DNA of 64,000 nucleotides. Origin: Catenibacillus scindens (lineage in GTDB: Bacteria; Bacillota; Clostridia; Lachnospirales; Lachnospiraceae). The DNA is taken from positions 62,001 to 126,000 of the forward strand of contig NZ_JACHFW010000004.1 of assembly GCF_014202115.1 (NCBI RefSeq), in the 5' to 3' direction. The notes under the pieces were generated by a model. It saw only the letters and a list, made by a program, of their open reading frames with translations. It was not told the DNA's origin and did not search any database. The position numbers and the translations under genes were made by a program. Shown here one piece after another: positions 51,833 through 59,876 of this stretch. How positions within the stretch are numbered: the first letter of the stretch is position 1; the number at the start of each line of letters is the position of its first letter.

Positions 51833-54223
51833 TTGAACCGTCAGGCCCAGTCGCCTTTTAAAATCGCTGTATGTGATAAATATCCTCAGACCATCGAAAT
51901 GAACCAGGCATTTACTATTATCGCCGTACTCAGAGGGAAAATTCATCTTTTATGTAACCAGGAAGAACATGAATTGTCCGAAGGCATGCTTTTTCTTCTC
52001 AAGCCTCAGGATTATTTTTCCACGAAAATTGATAAGGTGCCGCCATCAGCGGCAGCTTTTATCTCCTTTCAGTACAATTTCTTTTTAAAAAATATTCCCT
52101 ATGCCATAGACAGTCTGGATCTGGATCCTAAAAATTATCCGCAGGAAACCTATGACGCTCTTTTTTTCCGCACTGTAGATTTTATCGACAAATATTTTAC
52201 GGAATCTGAAGATCCTGACGCTTTCCGCAACCTGAACGCCTACGATTATGTATGCTTTCTTCAGGGACTTGGTGCTGACCGGCCAAATTCTCCTGTATCC
52301 TCAGATAAAAAAGCCCAGCGCATTTTTCATATCAAAGATTTCATTGAACGCAACTATGCCTCCTCCATCACTTTAAATGATCTGGCCGAGGAATTAAAGA
52401 TCACTCCTCAGTATCTGGCCTCATTTATGCGCCGGCATATGGGAATGACGTTTAATCAGTTTTTATATAAAGTGCGCTTATCCTACGCTGTCCGGGATCT
52501 TGTCAACACCACAGAGAGTATCACCCATATTGCCTTTAATTACGGATTTCCCAATCTGGCCTCCTTTAACCGGATCTTCAAAAATGTTTATAAAAAGACT
52601 CCTCTCAATTACCGGATGCAATATAAAAAGAACATGGCATACCTGGATATTCTTCCGCCGGATATTTATGATTATGAAAAAAGCAAAGGTGTATACCGGG
52701 ACTGCCGCATAAAAAACCCGGAGGGCAGCGCCTATCCTGTAGAGTTGTCTATTGAAAACACACTTGACGCCCCGCTGTCTCATGTGTGGAGCCGGATTTT
52801 AAACGTGGGCTATGGCAAAGAACTGAATGATTTTATCCTCCATGAACACATCGCCTCTATTATGAATCATTTTTCTTTTGAGTATGGCAGGATTTACGGA
52901 CTTTTTCACCCGGATCTGATCCCCTACAACGAAAGTGACCGCACATGGAATTTTCACCAGGTTGACACACTGTTAGATATTTTAAAATATTTTCGTCTGA
53001 AGCCTTTTATCGTCCTTGGCAAACCGGAACCTGTATTTGGCGAAAACGGCCAGCCGGTTTACACTTATACCAACCAGGATTTTCCCGATTTCTCCAGGGC
53101 TTTTAAAGCGTTCATGAACCACTGCCTCCACCGCTATGGCATTGAAAGCGTTGAACAGTGGATTTTTGAGTACTCTTACAACATGGTGGAGGAAGGATAT
53201 TTTTCAAAAAATCAGTTTTACTATACATTTTTGAAAAACAGCGCTGATGCCTACCGCATCCTCAAGTCCATCTCCCCGGCAATCATCTTCGGCGGCCCCG
53301 GCCACCGGATGGCACAGAATCCCCAGCCTTTGTTCCACCTGCTCAACTGCTGGCGGCAGGAAGGCATCTCCCCGGACTTTATTACCGTCAATGCCTACGC
53401 TATGGAAAGAACACCGTTAAAGCCCCTTCCCTCCCGGCATAAATATTCCACAGACCCGACCATCCACAGGAGACATTTGATAGAGCTTCAGACCGCCCTG
53501 AAAAAATTTTACCAGAAAGATCTGCCGGTGTATGTTATTGAGCTTGGCTTTACTTTTATGATCAAAAGATATTTTTCAGATTCCCGTTTTAGCGCCTGCT
53601 ATATTCTCCAAAACATGTTAGATCTCTGCGATTTGTGCCAGGGCATCGCCCTGCCTGTTGTCTCTGATCTCCATTATCTGCGTCTTGGTATCTCCCGGCT
53701 GCTGTGCGGCGGCAACGGCATATTAAGTCCTGACGGTATTCGGAAACCCGCGTTTTTCGCTCTAATGTTCCTCCATAACCTTGGTCAAGAGCTTTATGCC
53801 AAAGGTCCCGGCTATGTGATCACTCATCATAAAGATCACAGTTTCCGTCTCCTGCTTTGGAATTATAAACATCCCAACAACTATTTCTGCGCCCACTATG
53901 ATTATCAGATTACTGCTGACAATTTTGAACATATTTACACCAATGACCGGCTGGCAGAGTATCATCTCCGTCTTGGACATTTAAAAGCGGGAAAATATTT
54001 TATTGTTGACTATGCCCTGACGAAAGACCATGGCAGCATTTTGGACAAGTGGCTTCAATGCGGCGTGGACGTTCCTCTCCTTCCTCATATAATCGCCCAC
54101 TTGAAGGAACATACAGACGTAGATTTCTCGTATCGGGTTCTCACTGTATCTTCAGACACCCTGTTTCACTATATGCTGGAACCCCATATCATTAAAATGA
54201 TCAGTATTTTCCCTGCCAACTGA
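51833..54223 (+). CDS. AraC-family regulator fused to a GH39-like domain
   Basis: 796 residues: N-terminal cupin-like sensor region (about 20-110), AraC HTH (about 163-265; D-L-A-E-E-L-K-I-T-P-Q-Y-L-A-S-F and A-F-N-Y-G-F-P-N-L-A-S-F-N-R-I-F-K), then a GH39-type beta-xylosidase-like barrel (about 300-760). GH39 enzymes use an N-E-P acid/base; the corresponding place here (about residue 446) reads F-E-Y-S-Y-N-M-V-E, while the putative nucleophile E of V-I-E-L-G-F (about 569) remains. It may therefore bind sugar without cleaving it. The start is TTG 51,833, 6 nt after GGAGGG. Adjacent, divergent solute-binding gene is the likely target. Confidence 0.85.
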   Translation: MNRQAQSPFKIAVCDKYPQTIEMNQAFTIIAVLRGKIHLLCNQEEHELSEGMLFLLKPQDYFSTKIDKVPPSAAAFISFQYNFFLKNIPYAIDSLDLDPKNYPQETYDALFFRTVDFIDKYFTESEDPDAFRNLNAYDYVCFLQGLGADRPNSPVSSDKKAQRIFHIKDFIERNYASSITLNDLAEELKITPQYLASFMRRHMGMTFNQFLYKVRLSYAVRDLVNTTESITHIAFNYGFPNLASFNRIFKNVYKKTPLNYRMQYKKNMAYLDILPPDIYDYEKSKGVYRDCRIKNPEGSAYPVELSIENTLDAPLSHVWSRILNVGYGKELNDFILHEHIASIMNHFSFEYGRIYGLFHPDLIPYNESDRTWNFHQVDTLLDILKYFRLKPFIVLGKPEPVFGENGQPVYTYTNQDFPDFSRAFKAFMNHCLHRYGIESVEQWIFEYSYNMVEEGYFSKNQFYYTFLKNSADAYRILKSISPAIIFGGPGHRMAQNPQPLFHLLNCWRQEGISPDFITVNAYAMERTPLKPLPSRHKYSTDPTIHRRHLIELQTALKKFYQKDLPVYVIELGFTFMIKRYFSDSRFSACYILQNMLDLCDLCQGIALPVVSDLHYLRLGISRLLCGGNGILSPDGIRKPAFFALMFLHNLGQELYAKGPGYVITHHKDHSFRLLLWNYKHPNNYFCAHYDYQITADNFEHIYTNDRLAEYHLRLGHLKAGKYFIVDYALTKDHGSILDKWLQCGVDVPLLPHIIAHLKEHTDVDFSYRVLTVSSDTLFHYMLEPHIIKMISIFPAN

Positions 54224-54452
54224 TCTTGCAAAAAAGAAAGATAAAATCTAATAAACACTGTCGCAGGCAATGGTCAGATGATCTTCGGCGTATGTCTCCA
54301 CACCTATATTTCCCATATTCATCTTGATCTCCACGTCAGTCCCCTCTATGAAACCGCAGGACATACTTTTAAATATAAAATACCCCTGCCTGTTCTTTTC
54401 AGAACGAGACAGGGGTATTTCCCTCTTTCTTTTATAGCTTCGGGGTATTTGA
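54224..54452. other. Intergenic region between convergent genes
   Basis: Contains the terminator at 54,376-54,424 and, on the minus strand, a short frame at 54,248-54,364 beginning M-S-C-G-F-I-E-G-T-D-V-E-I-K-M-N-M-G-N. It has no ribosome site and I do not recognise it; it could be a remnant. Confidence 0.4.
54376..54424. terminator. Bidirectional terminator
   Basis: AAATACCCCTG/CAGGGGTATTT stem with inner TGTTCT/AGAACG pairing. Serves the MalY-like gene (minus) and can end the AraC-GH39 transcript (plus). Confidence 0.75.
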
Positions 54453-55652
54453 CTAGGCATTAAAAACATACCGGTCCAGCCGGTCAAAAGCTTCCACAAC
54501 TCTGGAGTATGGCAAAGCAAGATTCATACGGATACTGTAAGGCCGGTTAAAGGGCCGGCCATCCTGCCAGATCACGCCCACAGACACGCCGGCCAGCAAA
54601 AGCTCATCCAGTGTCTTGCCATGATCCTCACACCACTGGCGGCAATCCAGATAAAGCATATAAGTTCCCTGCGGCTTTGCCAGACTCACACCTTTAAAGT
54701 GAGACTTTATAAAACCATAGGCATAGTCGGCATTCTTGCCGAGAACCTGACATAGCTCATCCACCCACTGACGCCCTTCGGGTTTGTAGGCACCAATAAG
54801 AGCGTGCATAGACAACACATTTCCCATATTGTAATGGCTCATCTCGGAAACTTTAGCCACCCGATCCCTCAAAAGAGGATCGTAAATCACATGGTAAGAA
54901 CCTACCAGACCGGCCAGGTTGAAGGTTTTACTTGGCGCGTACACTGCGATCGTGCGGTTTTTAGCGTCCTGAGAAACGCTCTGTGTGGGGATATGCCTGT
55001 GACCCGGAAGGATAATATCCGCCCAGATCTCATCAGAAATAACGACACACTCATACTTTTTGTACAGCTCCATGGCTGTCTCAATCTCTTTCCGCTCCCA
55101 GACACGCCCTGCCGGATTGTGTGGAGAACAAAAAATAGCACAGTGGATATGGTTCTCCCGGATCTTTCTCTCCATATCCTCATAATCCATGCGCCACACT
55201 CCGTCCTCATCCCTCACAAGGTCACTGAGAACGATCTTGCGGCCGTTATTATTTAAAGTTCCCGTAAATCCGATATAAGTGGGGGAATGAAGAAGAATAG
55301 CCTCCCCCGGCGATGTAAACGCCTGCACTGCGGAAGCCACACATCCCAACACGCCATTTTCAAATCCAATGGCCTCACTTGTCAGTCCGTCCACCCCATA
55401 ACGATCCCTGTGCCATTGGATAATACTGTCAAAATAAGCGTCACTGGCTTTAAAATAGCCAAAATGATGATGTCCAATCCGCTCCGTCAAAGCGTCAATA
55501 ATGGTGGGCAGCGTCGGAAAATTCATGTCCGCCACCCACATGGGAATCGCATCAAATCCCTCTTTGACTTTCGCATTTTTATAGGGGATCACATCTACGG
55601 CAATGGCGTCATGGCCTCTGCGATCCATCACTGTTGTAAAATCATATTTCAT
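54453..55652 (-). CDS. MalY/PatB family PLP enzyme (aminotransferase / cystathionine beta-lyase)
   Basis: 399-residue fold-type I PLP enzyme of the MalY/PatB group, which cleaves C-S bonds in cystathionine or cysteine and can transaminate. Motifs: N-terminal I-P-M-W-V-A-D-M-N-F, F-C-S-P-H-N-P-A-G-R-V-W, S-D-E-I-W-A-D, and the PLP lysine in A-P-S-K-T-F-N-L-A-G-L. Cytoplasmic. Ribosome site AAAGG is about 12 nt from the ATG. It follows the NUDIX gene (22-nt gap, same strand) and ends at a bidirectional terminator. Confidence 0.9.
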   Translation of the reverse strand: MKYDFTTVMDRRGHDAIAVDVIPYKNAKVKEGFDAIPMWVADMNFPTLPTIIDALTERIGHHHFGYFKASDAYFDSIIQWHRDRYGVDGLTSEAIGFENGVLGCVASAVQAFTSPGEAILLHSPTYIGFTGTLNNNGRKIVLSDLVRDEDGVWRMDYEDMERKIRENHIHCAIFCSPHNPAGRVWERKEIETAMELYKKYECVVISDEIWADIILPGHRHIPTQSVSQDAKNRTIAVYAPSKTFNLAGLVGSYHVIYDPLLRDRVAKVSEMSHYNMGNVLSMHALIGAYKPEGRQWVDELCQVLGKNADYAYGFIKSHFKGVSLAKPQGTYMLYLDCRQWCEDHGKTLDELLLAGVSVGVIWQDGRPFNRPYSIRMNLALPYSRVVEAFDRLDRYVFNA

Positions 55653-55674
55653 TTGTCAACGTAACCTTTCGTTT

Positions 55675-56283
55675 TTAAGTATATAGGACTGCCTGACCAC
55701 TCATCGCGCCCATGTTGTCCTCTGCCTCCTGGAGAGCTTCTTCAGGGCTTTGAGGAAGCATCTCAAGTTCCTCCATAAAAATGCAGTGATCCATTGTATT
55801 TTCCCGAACCATAGCTTTACATTCATCCAAAGTCATCCACCGCACCTCATCTACCTCGCCTTTGTGAAGTTTCAGATCCTCCAAAGCCACGTCCCGGATC
55901 ATATAAAAGACACTGCTTACCTGATTATCAATAAACTTTCTTCCGTGGAACATAGACTCTGTATACATCGTCCTTTTTCCGCAGTAATGCAGTTCATCTG
56001 CTGAAGCGTCAATCCCCAGTTCTTCTTTTAATTCCCGCAATGCGGATGATACCCAGCCGGAGCCAGCCAGAATGTGCCCTGCACTGGAAATGTCGTAGCA
56101 TCCCGGATTGGAATCTTTGGAAGCGCTGCGTTTTTGTAAAAGTATCTCAGGACCACTTTCCCCCCAACGCATGATCCATACATGAGATGTCCTGTGACGT
56201 ATACCTTCCCGATGAGCAATTTCACGTTCCACCACCATCCCAGTAGGATTCCCCTCTTCATCTACCACATCTAACATTTCCAT
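55675..56283 (-). CDS. NUDIX hydrolase (IPP-isomerase-like subgroup)
   Basis: 202 residues. The start M-E-M-L-D-V-V-D-E-E-G-N-P-T-G and R-H-R-T-S-H-V-W-I place it with NUDIX proteins related to isopentenyl-diphosphate isomerase. The NUDIX box is G-H-I-L-A-G-S-G-W-V-S-S-A-L-R-E-L-K-E-E-L-G. Start is ATG 56,283 after GGAG; the longer frame has no ribosome site. It is likely co-transcribed with the downstream MalY-like gene. Substrate unknown. Confidence 0.88.
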   Translation of the reverse strand: MEMLDVVDEEGNPTGMVVEREIAHREGIRHRTSHVWIMRWGESGPEILLQKRSASKDSNPGCYDISSAGHILAGSGWVSSALRELKEELGIDASADELHYCGKRTMYTESMFHGRKFIDNQVSSVFYMIRDVALEDLKLHKGEVDEVRWMTLDECKAMVRENTMDHCIFMEELEMLPQSPEEALQEAEDNMGAMSGQAVLYT

Positions 56284-56657
56284 AGATTTATCACTCCATT
56301 TCTGTAACCTAAGCAACAAAACTGTGCCATCCTTTTACCTTTATAATTTTATCACAATTTCTTAATGATTTCCACGAAATTGTAACGAACTTTCCCGGAC
56401 TCTTTTCCCATTTTTATGTGAAAATTGTAACTATTCAGGATGGACTATCTTCTTGTCAGCCTTTATCCTGACAAGATCCATCGAAATTTTCCAAAAAAGA
56501 CAGAGCCCGCTTATTCAAAAGAATTTTGCAGGCTCTGTAAAAATTCTGTTGTTAAGATTACTTTATTCCCGCAGGCAGTAAGCCAAGCGTACGCACTCGC
56601 GCGTCCATTTAGCAGTGCTAACTATTTCCATGCCCCGTCAGATTGCTGCGGGGTACT
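56284..56657. other. Intergenic region between ptsG and NUDIX genes
   Basis: AT-rich promoter region for the NUDIX gene (possible extended -10 TGATAAAAT on the minus strand), the ptsG terminator at 56,493-56,538, and about 115 bp of unassigned sequence before the ptsG stop. No gene. Confidence 0.55.
56493..56538 (-). terminator. Terminator of the licT-ptsG operon
   Basis: ACAGAGCC/GGCTCTGT stem with a long loop, then TCTTTTTTGG on the minus strand. It lies about 120 bp past the ptsG stop codon. Confidence 0.75.
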
Positions 56658-58829
56658 TCACTTTACAGACAGTACAGGGTCATCCTTTGTCACCGCGCCC
56701 TCGGCAAGCAGCTTAATCTCACTGTAATCGTCGGTGTTTGTGATGATCACCGGCGTCACCATGCGGTATCCGGCCCCTTTGATGGCCTCCATATCAAATA
56801 CCGCCAGAAGATCTCCCTGTTTCACCTTATCGCCATCTTTCACCTTTACATCAAAATACTGGCCGTTAAGCTGAACTGTATCAATGCCCATATGGAGCAG
56901 CAGTTCGACACCGCCTTCCGCAGTCATGCCAATGGCATGTTTCGTGTCAAAGACCATAGTAATCTGTCCGTCTGCAGGAGCATAAAGCTTCCCTTCATCC
57001 GGCTCGATGGCCATGCCATCCCCCAGCATTTTTTCAGAGAAAACGCCGTCGCCCACATCCTCCAGGGCCATAGCGGTTCCCTTTAAAGGCGCTGTAAGGA
57101 TCAACGCTGCCTTCTCATCAGAGATCTCTTTTGATTCTTCCCCTGGGCTTTGCGCGGGTTCTGGGCTTTGAGCGCCGAAAAGGCTGTCTTCACTCACCTG
57201 ATCGCTTGCCGGGCTGTCAAGGAAGTCTTCCAGATTGGATTTGATCACTGCAACCTGGGGCCCGTAAATCACCTGGACGCCCTGTCCCTTTTTAACAATC
57301 CCTCTGGAACCGGTACTCTTTAAAATATCATCCCGGACTTTTTCGGAATCTTTTACGGTAATACGCAGGCGGGTTGCGCAGCAATCCACATCGCTGATAT
57401 TATCTTTGCCTCCAAGGCCCAGGGTAATGGCCGCGCTCTTTTCATCAAAGGCTGCCAAAGTTCCTTCCTGTTCGCCGCCGGACTTTTTCGCTTTATAGTC
57501 TGCCTTTGTGTACAGCTTTGTCTCTGTGTCATCATCTTCACGTCCCGGCGTTTTAAGATTGAATTTCTTAATAAGGAAGGTAAAAATGAAATAATACAGA
57601 AGAAAATATATAATACCGCAGGGAATAATCAAAATCCAGCTTGTCTTTGCGTTGCCCTGCAAAATACCAAAGAGCAGCAGATCAATAAAACCGCCGGAGA
57701 ATGTCAGACCAACAGCAATATTGAGTATATGGGCCACCATATAACAGGAACCGGCCAGGATAACCTGGACACCGAAAAGCATGGGGGCTACGAAAAGAAA
57801 GGAAAACTCAATAGGCTCTGTAATACCGGTAAACATACTGGCCAGGGCCGCTGAGAGAAGAAGACCTCCCGCCTGTTTACGCTTCTCAGGCTTGGCTGTT
57901 CGGTACATGGCCAGGGCTGCGCCGGGCAGACCGAAAATCATAAAGATAAATTCTCCGGAGAAATACCGGGTGGCATCGGCACTGAAATGGGTCACTGTAG
58001 GATCAGCAAGCTGGGCAAAGAAAATGTTTTGTCCGCCCTGGACAAGCTGCCCGGCCACTTCCATTGTTCCGCCAACGGCCGTCTGCCAGAAAGGCATATA
58101 AAATACATGATGAAGGCCGAAAGGAATCAATGCCCTCTTAATCAGACCAAAAATCAGTGTTCCAATATAGCCGGTTCCTGTGACCAGGCCGCCCAGGGCA
58201 TAAATCCCGTCCTGTACAAGAGGCCATACAAAATACATGGCAATACCGACAAACAGGTACACTATTGTAGAGATAATCGGCACAAACCGTGAGCCACCGA
58301 AAAATGACAGGGCATTGGGCATCTGTATCTTATAAAAACGGTTATGAAGAGCCGCAACTCCAATGCCAACAATAACACCGCCGAACACACCCATCTGGAG
58401 CGTTGGGATACCGCACATACTGGCAATCGTTCCCTCCAGTACATCCTCGGCCACAACACCGGCGGCGTCCACCTGCCCGGAAAGCTGAAGCATGGCATTA
58501 ATTGCCGTATGCATAACAAAAAAAGCGATCATAGAAGAAAGCGCCGCGACTTCCTTCTCTTTTTTCGCCATACCAATGGCCACGCCCACAGCGAAAATCA
58601 GGGGTAGATTGTCAAAAATAGCGCTGCCTACACGGCTCATAATCGTCAGCAGGCCGTGAAGGATCGTCCCCTCACCCAGGATCGCGCCCAGGTTATAGGT
58701 CTCAATCATGGTAGCGTTGGTAAAAGAACTTCCAAGGCCCAAAAGCAGTCCGGCCACAGGAAGGACGGCAATGGGAAGCATAAAGCTTCTCCCAATCCGC
58801 TGGAGAACGCCAAAAATCTTGTCTTTCAT
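56658..58829 (-). CDS. ptsG: PTS glucose-type EIICBA transporter
   Basis: 723-residue fused PTS permease. IIC membrane domain (about 1-400) with the opening F-M-L-P-I-A-V-L-P-V-A-G and later I-T-E-P-I-E-F; IIB domain (about 450-530) with phosphocysteine in D-V-D-C-C-A-T-R-L-R; IIA domain (about 565-720) with the active histidine in L-L-L-H-M-G-I-D-T-V. It takes up and phosphorylates a hexose of the glucose/N-acetylglucosamine group. It lies 67 bp after the licT-type gene, with no separate antiterminator site between, so both are read from one promoter and controlled by the RAT/terminator upstream of licT. Confidence 0.93.
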   Translation of the reverse strand: MKDKIFGVLQRIGRSFMLPIAVLPVAGLLLGLGSSFTNATMIETYNLGAILGEGTILHGLLTIMSRVGSAIFDNLPLIFAVGVAIGMAKKEKEVAALSSMIAFFVMHTAINAMLQLSGQVDAAGVVAEDVLEGTIASMCGIPTLQMGVFGGVIVGIGVAALHNRFYKIQMPNALSFFGGSRFVPIISTIVYLFVGIAMYFVWPLVQDGIYALGGLVTGTGYIGTLIFGLIKRALIPFGLHHVFYMPFWQTAVGGTMEVAGQLVQGGQNIFFAQLADPTVTHFSADATRYFSGEFIFMIFGLPGAALAMYRTAKPEKRKQAGGLLLSAALASMFTGITEPIEFSFLFVAPMLFGVQVILAGSCYMVAHILNIAVGLTFSGGFIDLLLFGILQGNAKTSWILIIPCGIIYFLLYYFIFTFLIKKFNLKTPGREDDDTETKLYTKADYKAKKSGGEQEGTLAAFDEKSAAITLGLGGKDNISDVDCCATRLRITVKDSEKVRDDILKSTGSRGIVKKGQGVQVIYGPQVAVIKSNLEDFLDSPASDQVSEDSLFGAQSPEPAQSPGEESKEISDEKAALILTAPLKGTAMALEDVGDGVFSEKMLGDGMAIEPDEGKLYAPADGQITMVFDTKHAIGMTAEGGVELLLHMGIDTVQLNGQYFDVKVKDGDKVKQGDLLAVFDMEAIKGAGYRMVTPVIITNTDDYSEIKLLAEGAVTKDDPVLSVK

Positions 58830-58896
58830 AGTATCATCCTCTCTCTTATTTTTTTATAACAACCCTCCGGCCTCATCCGGAAAGGCAGTTTCAAAA

Positions 58897-59523
58897 TCAC
58901 AGTTCGTCAGAAGACACCCGGCGCAGATGGACTGTGAGAAAGGTCATCTCCTCGGTCCCCACGTCTTTATGGTACTTTTCCAATATATACATGCGTATCT
59001 TCCGGGCGCAGGCATAGTCAAAAGCGTAGCGCTCCCTGATCATCTCATGAAATCCCGCCTCATCTTCCTTTAATTCCAGACCGAGGCATTTGTGAATCTC
59101 CTCCAGAGCCCACAGCCCCACCTGATACTCCTGGGCATAATAGGCTCGGATCTCCCACAACAGAGGATTTACATATTCAATGCCTTTCAACTTCCGCTCC
59201 GCCGCGAAATGGATGTGATCAGTCAAGGTTACATAAATATTTTCATCCAGCGTCTTCCCCAACACCTTCCTCGCATGATCAATAATCCTTGCACTGACTT
59301 CTATATACTCCGGAGGCATATCCTCCAGAAGGTCATAGAGTTTGTTTTTTGTCTGAGGCTTCTCCAGAACATAGATTCCCTCTACATCTCCGGCCGCGAC
59401 AGTCATTCCGGCCTTTTTCTGAAAACCGATGCCCTTGCCCCGCAGAATGATCTCATCCCCCCGCTCATTGACGGAAAAGACTACATTATTATTAATAATT
59501 CTCAAAATCTTATACGCTTCCAT
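58897..59523 (-). CDS. licT: LicT/SacY-type antiterminator with fused half-PRDs
   Basis: RNA-binding antiterminator of the BglG/LicT family. The CAT RNA-binding domain (1-55, I-N-N-N-V-V and G-I-G-F-Q-K-K-A-G) is intact; the first PRD begins normally with H103 in L-T-D-H-I-H-F. The usual length is about 277 residues, here 208. At residue about 158 (E-D-E-A-G-F) the sequence jumps in frame to the second half of PRD2 (R-E-R-Y-A-F-D-Y-A-C), ending with H199 in L-T-V-H-L-R-R-V. About 70 residues with two of the four regulatory histidines are missing. The start is ATG 59,523, after GGGAGGG. It is followed by ptsG; a LicT-type RAT is upstream. Confidence 0.88.
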   Translation of the reverse strand: MEAYKILRIINNNVVFSVNERGDEIILRGKGIGFQKKAGMTVAAGDVEGIYVLEKPQTKNKLYDLLEDMPPEYIEVSARIIDHARKVLGKTLDENIYVTLTDHIHFAAERKLKGIEYVNPLLWEIRAYYAQEYQVGLWALEEIHKCLGLELKEDEAGFHEMIRERYAFDYACARKIRMYILEKYHKDVGTEEMTFLTVHLRRVSSDEL

Positions 59524-59532
59524 AATCCCGCG

Positions 59533-59556
59533 TCCCTCCCGGAGGGTTATAGTAAA
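59533..59556 (-). repeat. Partial family A repeat providing the licT ribosome site
   Basis: Minus strand ACTATAACCCTCCGGGAGGG resembles ACTATAAACCCTCCGGGGGA at 61,253-61,272. It includes the GGGAGGG that acts as ribosome site of licT. The match is short. Confidence 0.35.
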
Positions 59557-59639
59557 AAATATATGAGTTGTCCGACAAATAGGCATGAGACACGGATTGC
59601 TCCGCACTTCGTACTCCGCGTCTTTGCTCCGCTACAGCC

Positions 59640-59668
59640 GGCGCTAGACACTACTGGCGTCTAGCGCC
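59640..59668. other. 10-bp stem in the licT leader
   Basis: GGCGCTAGAC and GTCTAGCGCC pair around a 9-nt loop on either strand. No U-tract; possible mRNA-stability or processing structure. Confidence 0.6.
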
Positions 59669-59712
59669 CTAAAAACACCTCAAATACATTTTATCTTTAT
59701 AATTTTCCCAAC

Positions 59713-59787
59713 AAAAAAGACCGGGGCTGTACGTAAATAAGAGGCAGTCTATGCTGTCTGTCTCATATTTCCTACATCTCCAGTCTT
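59713..59787 (-). terminator. Leader terminator regulated by the LicT-type antiterminator
   Basis: On the minus strand AAGACTGG (59,780-59,787), which is also the 3' end of the RAT, can pair with CCGGTCTT (59,717-59,724), followed by TTTTTTG. RAT formation prevents this pairing, so bound LicT allows read-through into licT and ptsG. Confidence 0.75.
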
Positions 59788-59812
59788 GCCTGCTTTACCA
59801 GTAACAATCTTT
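59780..59812 (-). promoter_or_regulatory. Ribonucleic antiterminator (RAT) of LicT type
   Basis: Minus strand contains GATTGTTACTGGTAAAGCAG followed by GCAAGAC, closely matching the RAT sequences of bgl/lic operons, including the two internal loops and the central hairpin. It partly overlaps the leader terminator. Confidence 0.85.
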
Positions 59813-59847
59813 CAGATCTATACGGATTGTTCTATTCACTTGTTTAC

Positions 59848-59876
59848 ATTATAGGGCTATTTAGTAAATCTGTCAA
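59848..59876 (-). promoter_or_regulatory. Consensus sigmaA promoter of licT-ptsG
   Basis: Minus strand -35 TTGACA (59,871-59,876), 17-bp spacer, -10 TATAAT (59,848-59,853): a perfect match in both boxes. The -35 overlaps the TGA stop codon of lgt. Confidence 0.8.

Larger units (their letters stand above)
59524..59872. other. Leader of the licT-ptsG operon
   Basis: The gap between lgt and licT holds the operon promoter, RAT and overlapping terminator. Between the terminator and licT it also contains a 10-bp stem at 59,640-59,668 (GGCGCTAGAC/GTCTAGCGCC), GCGGAG-rich direct repeats, and close to the start codon a stretch (ACTATAACCCTCCGGGAGGG) resembling the end of the family A repeat. Confidence 0.65.

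Noticed and set aside
59040-59060. Frameshift as cause of the short LicT protein
   Set aside because: The reading frame is continuous and the C terminus is a genuine PRD2 end; an in-frame deletion fits better.
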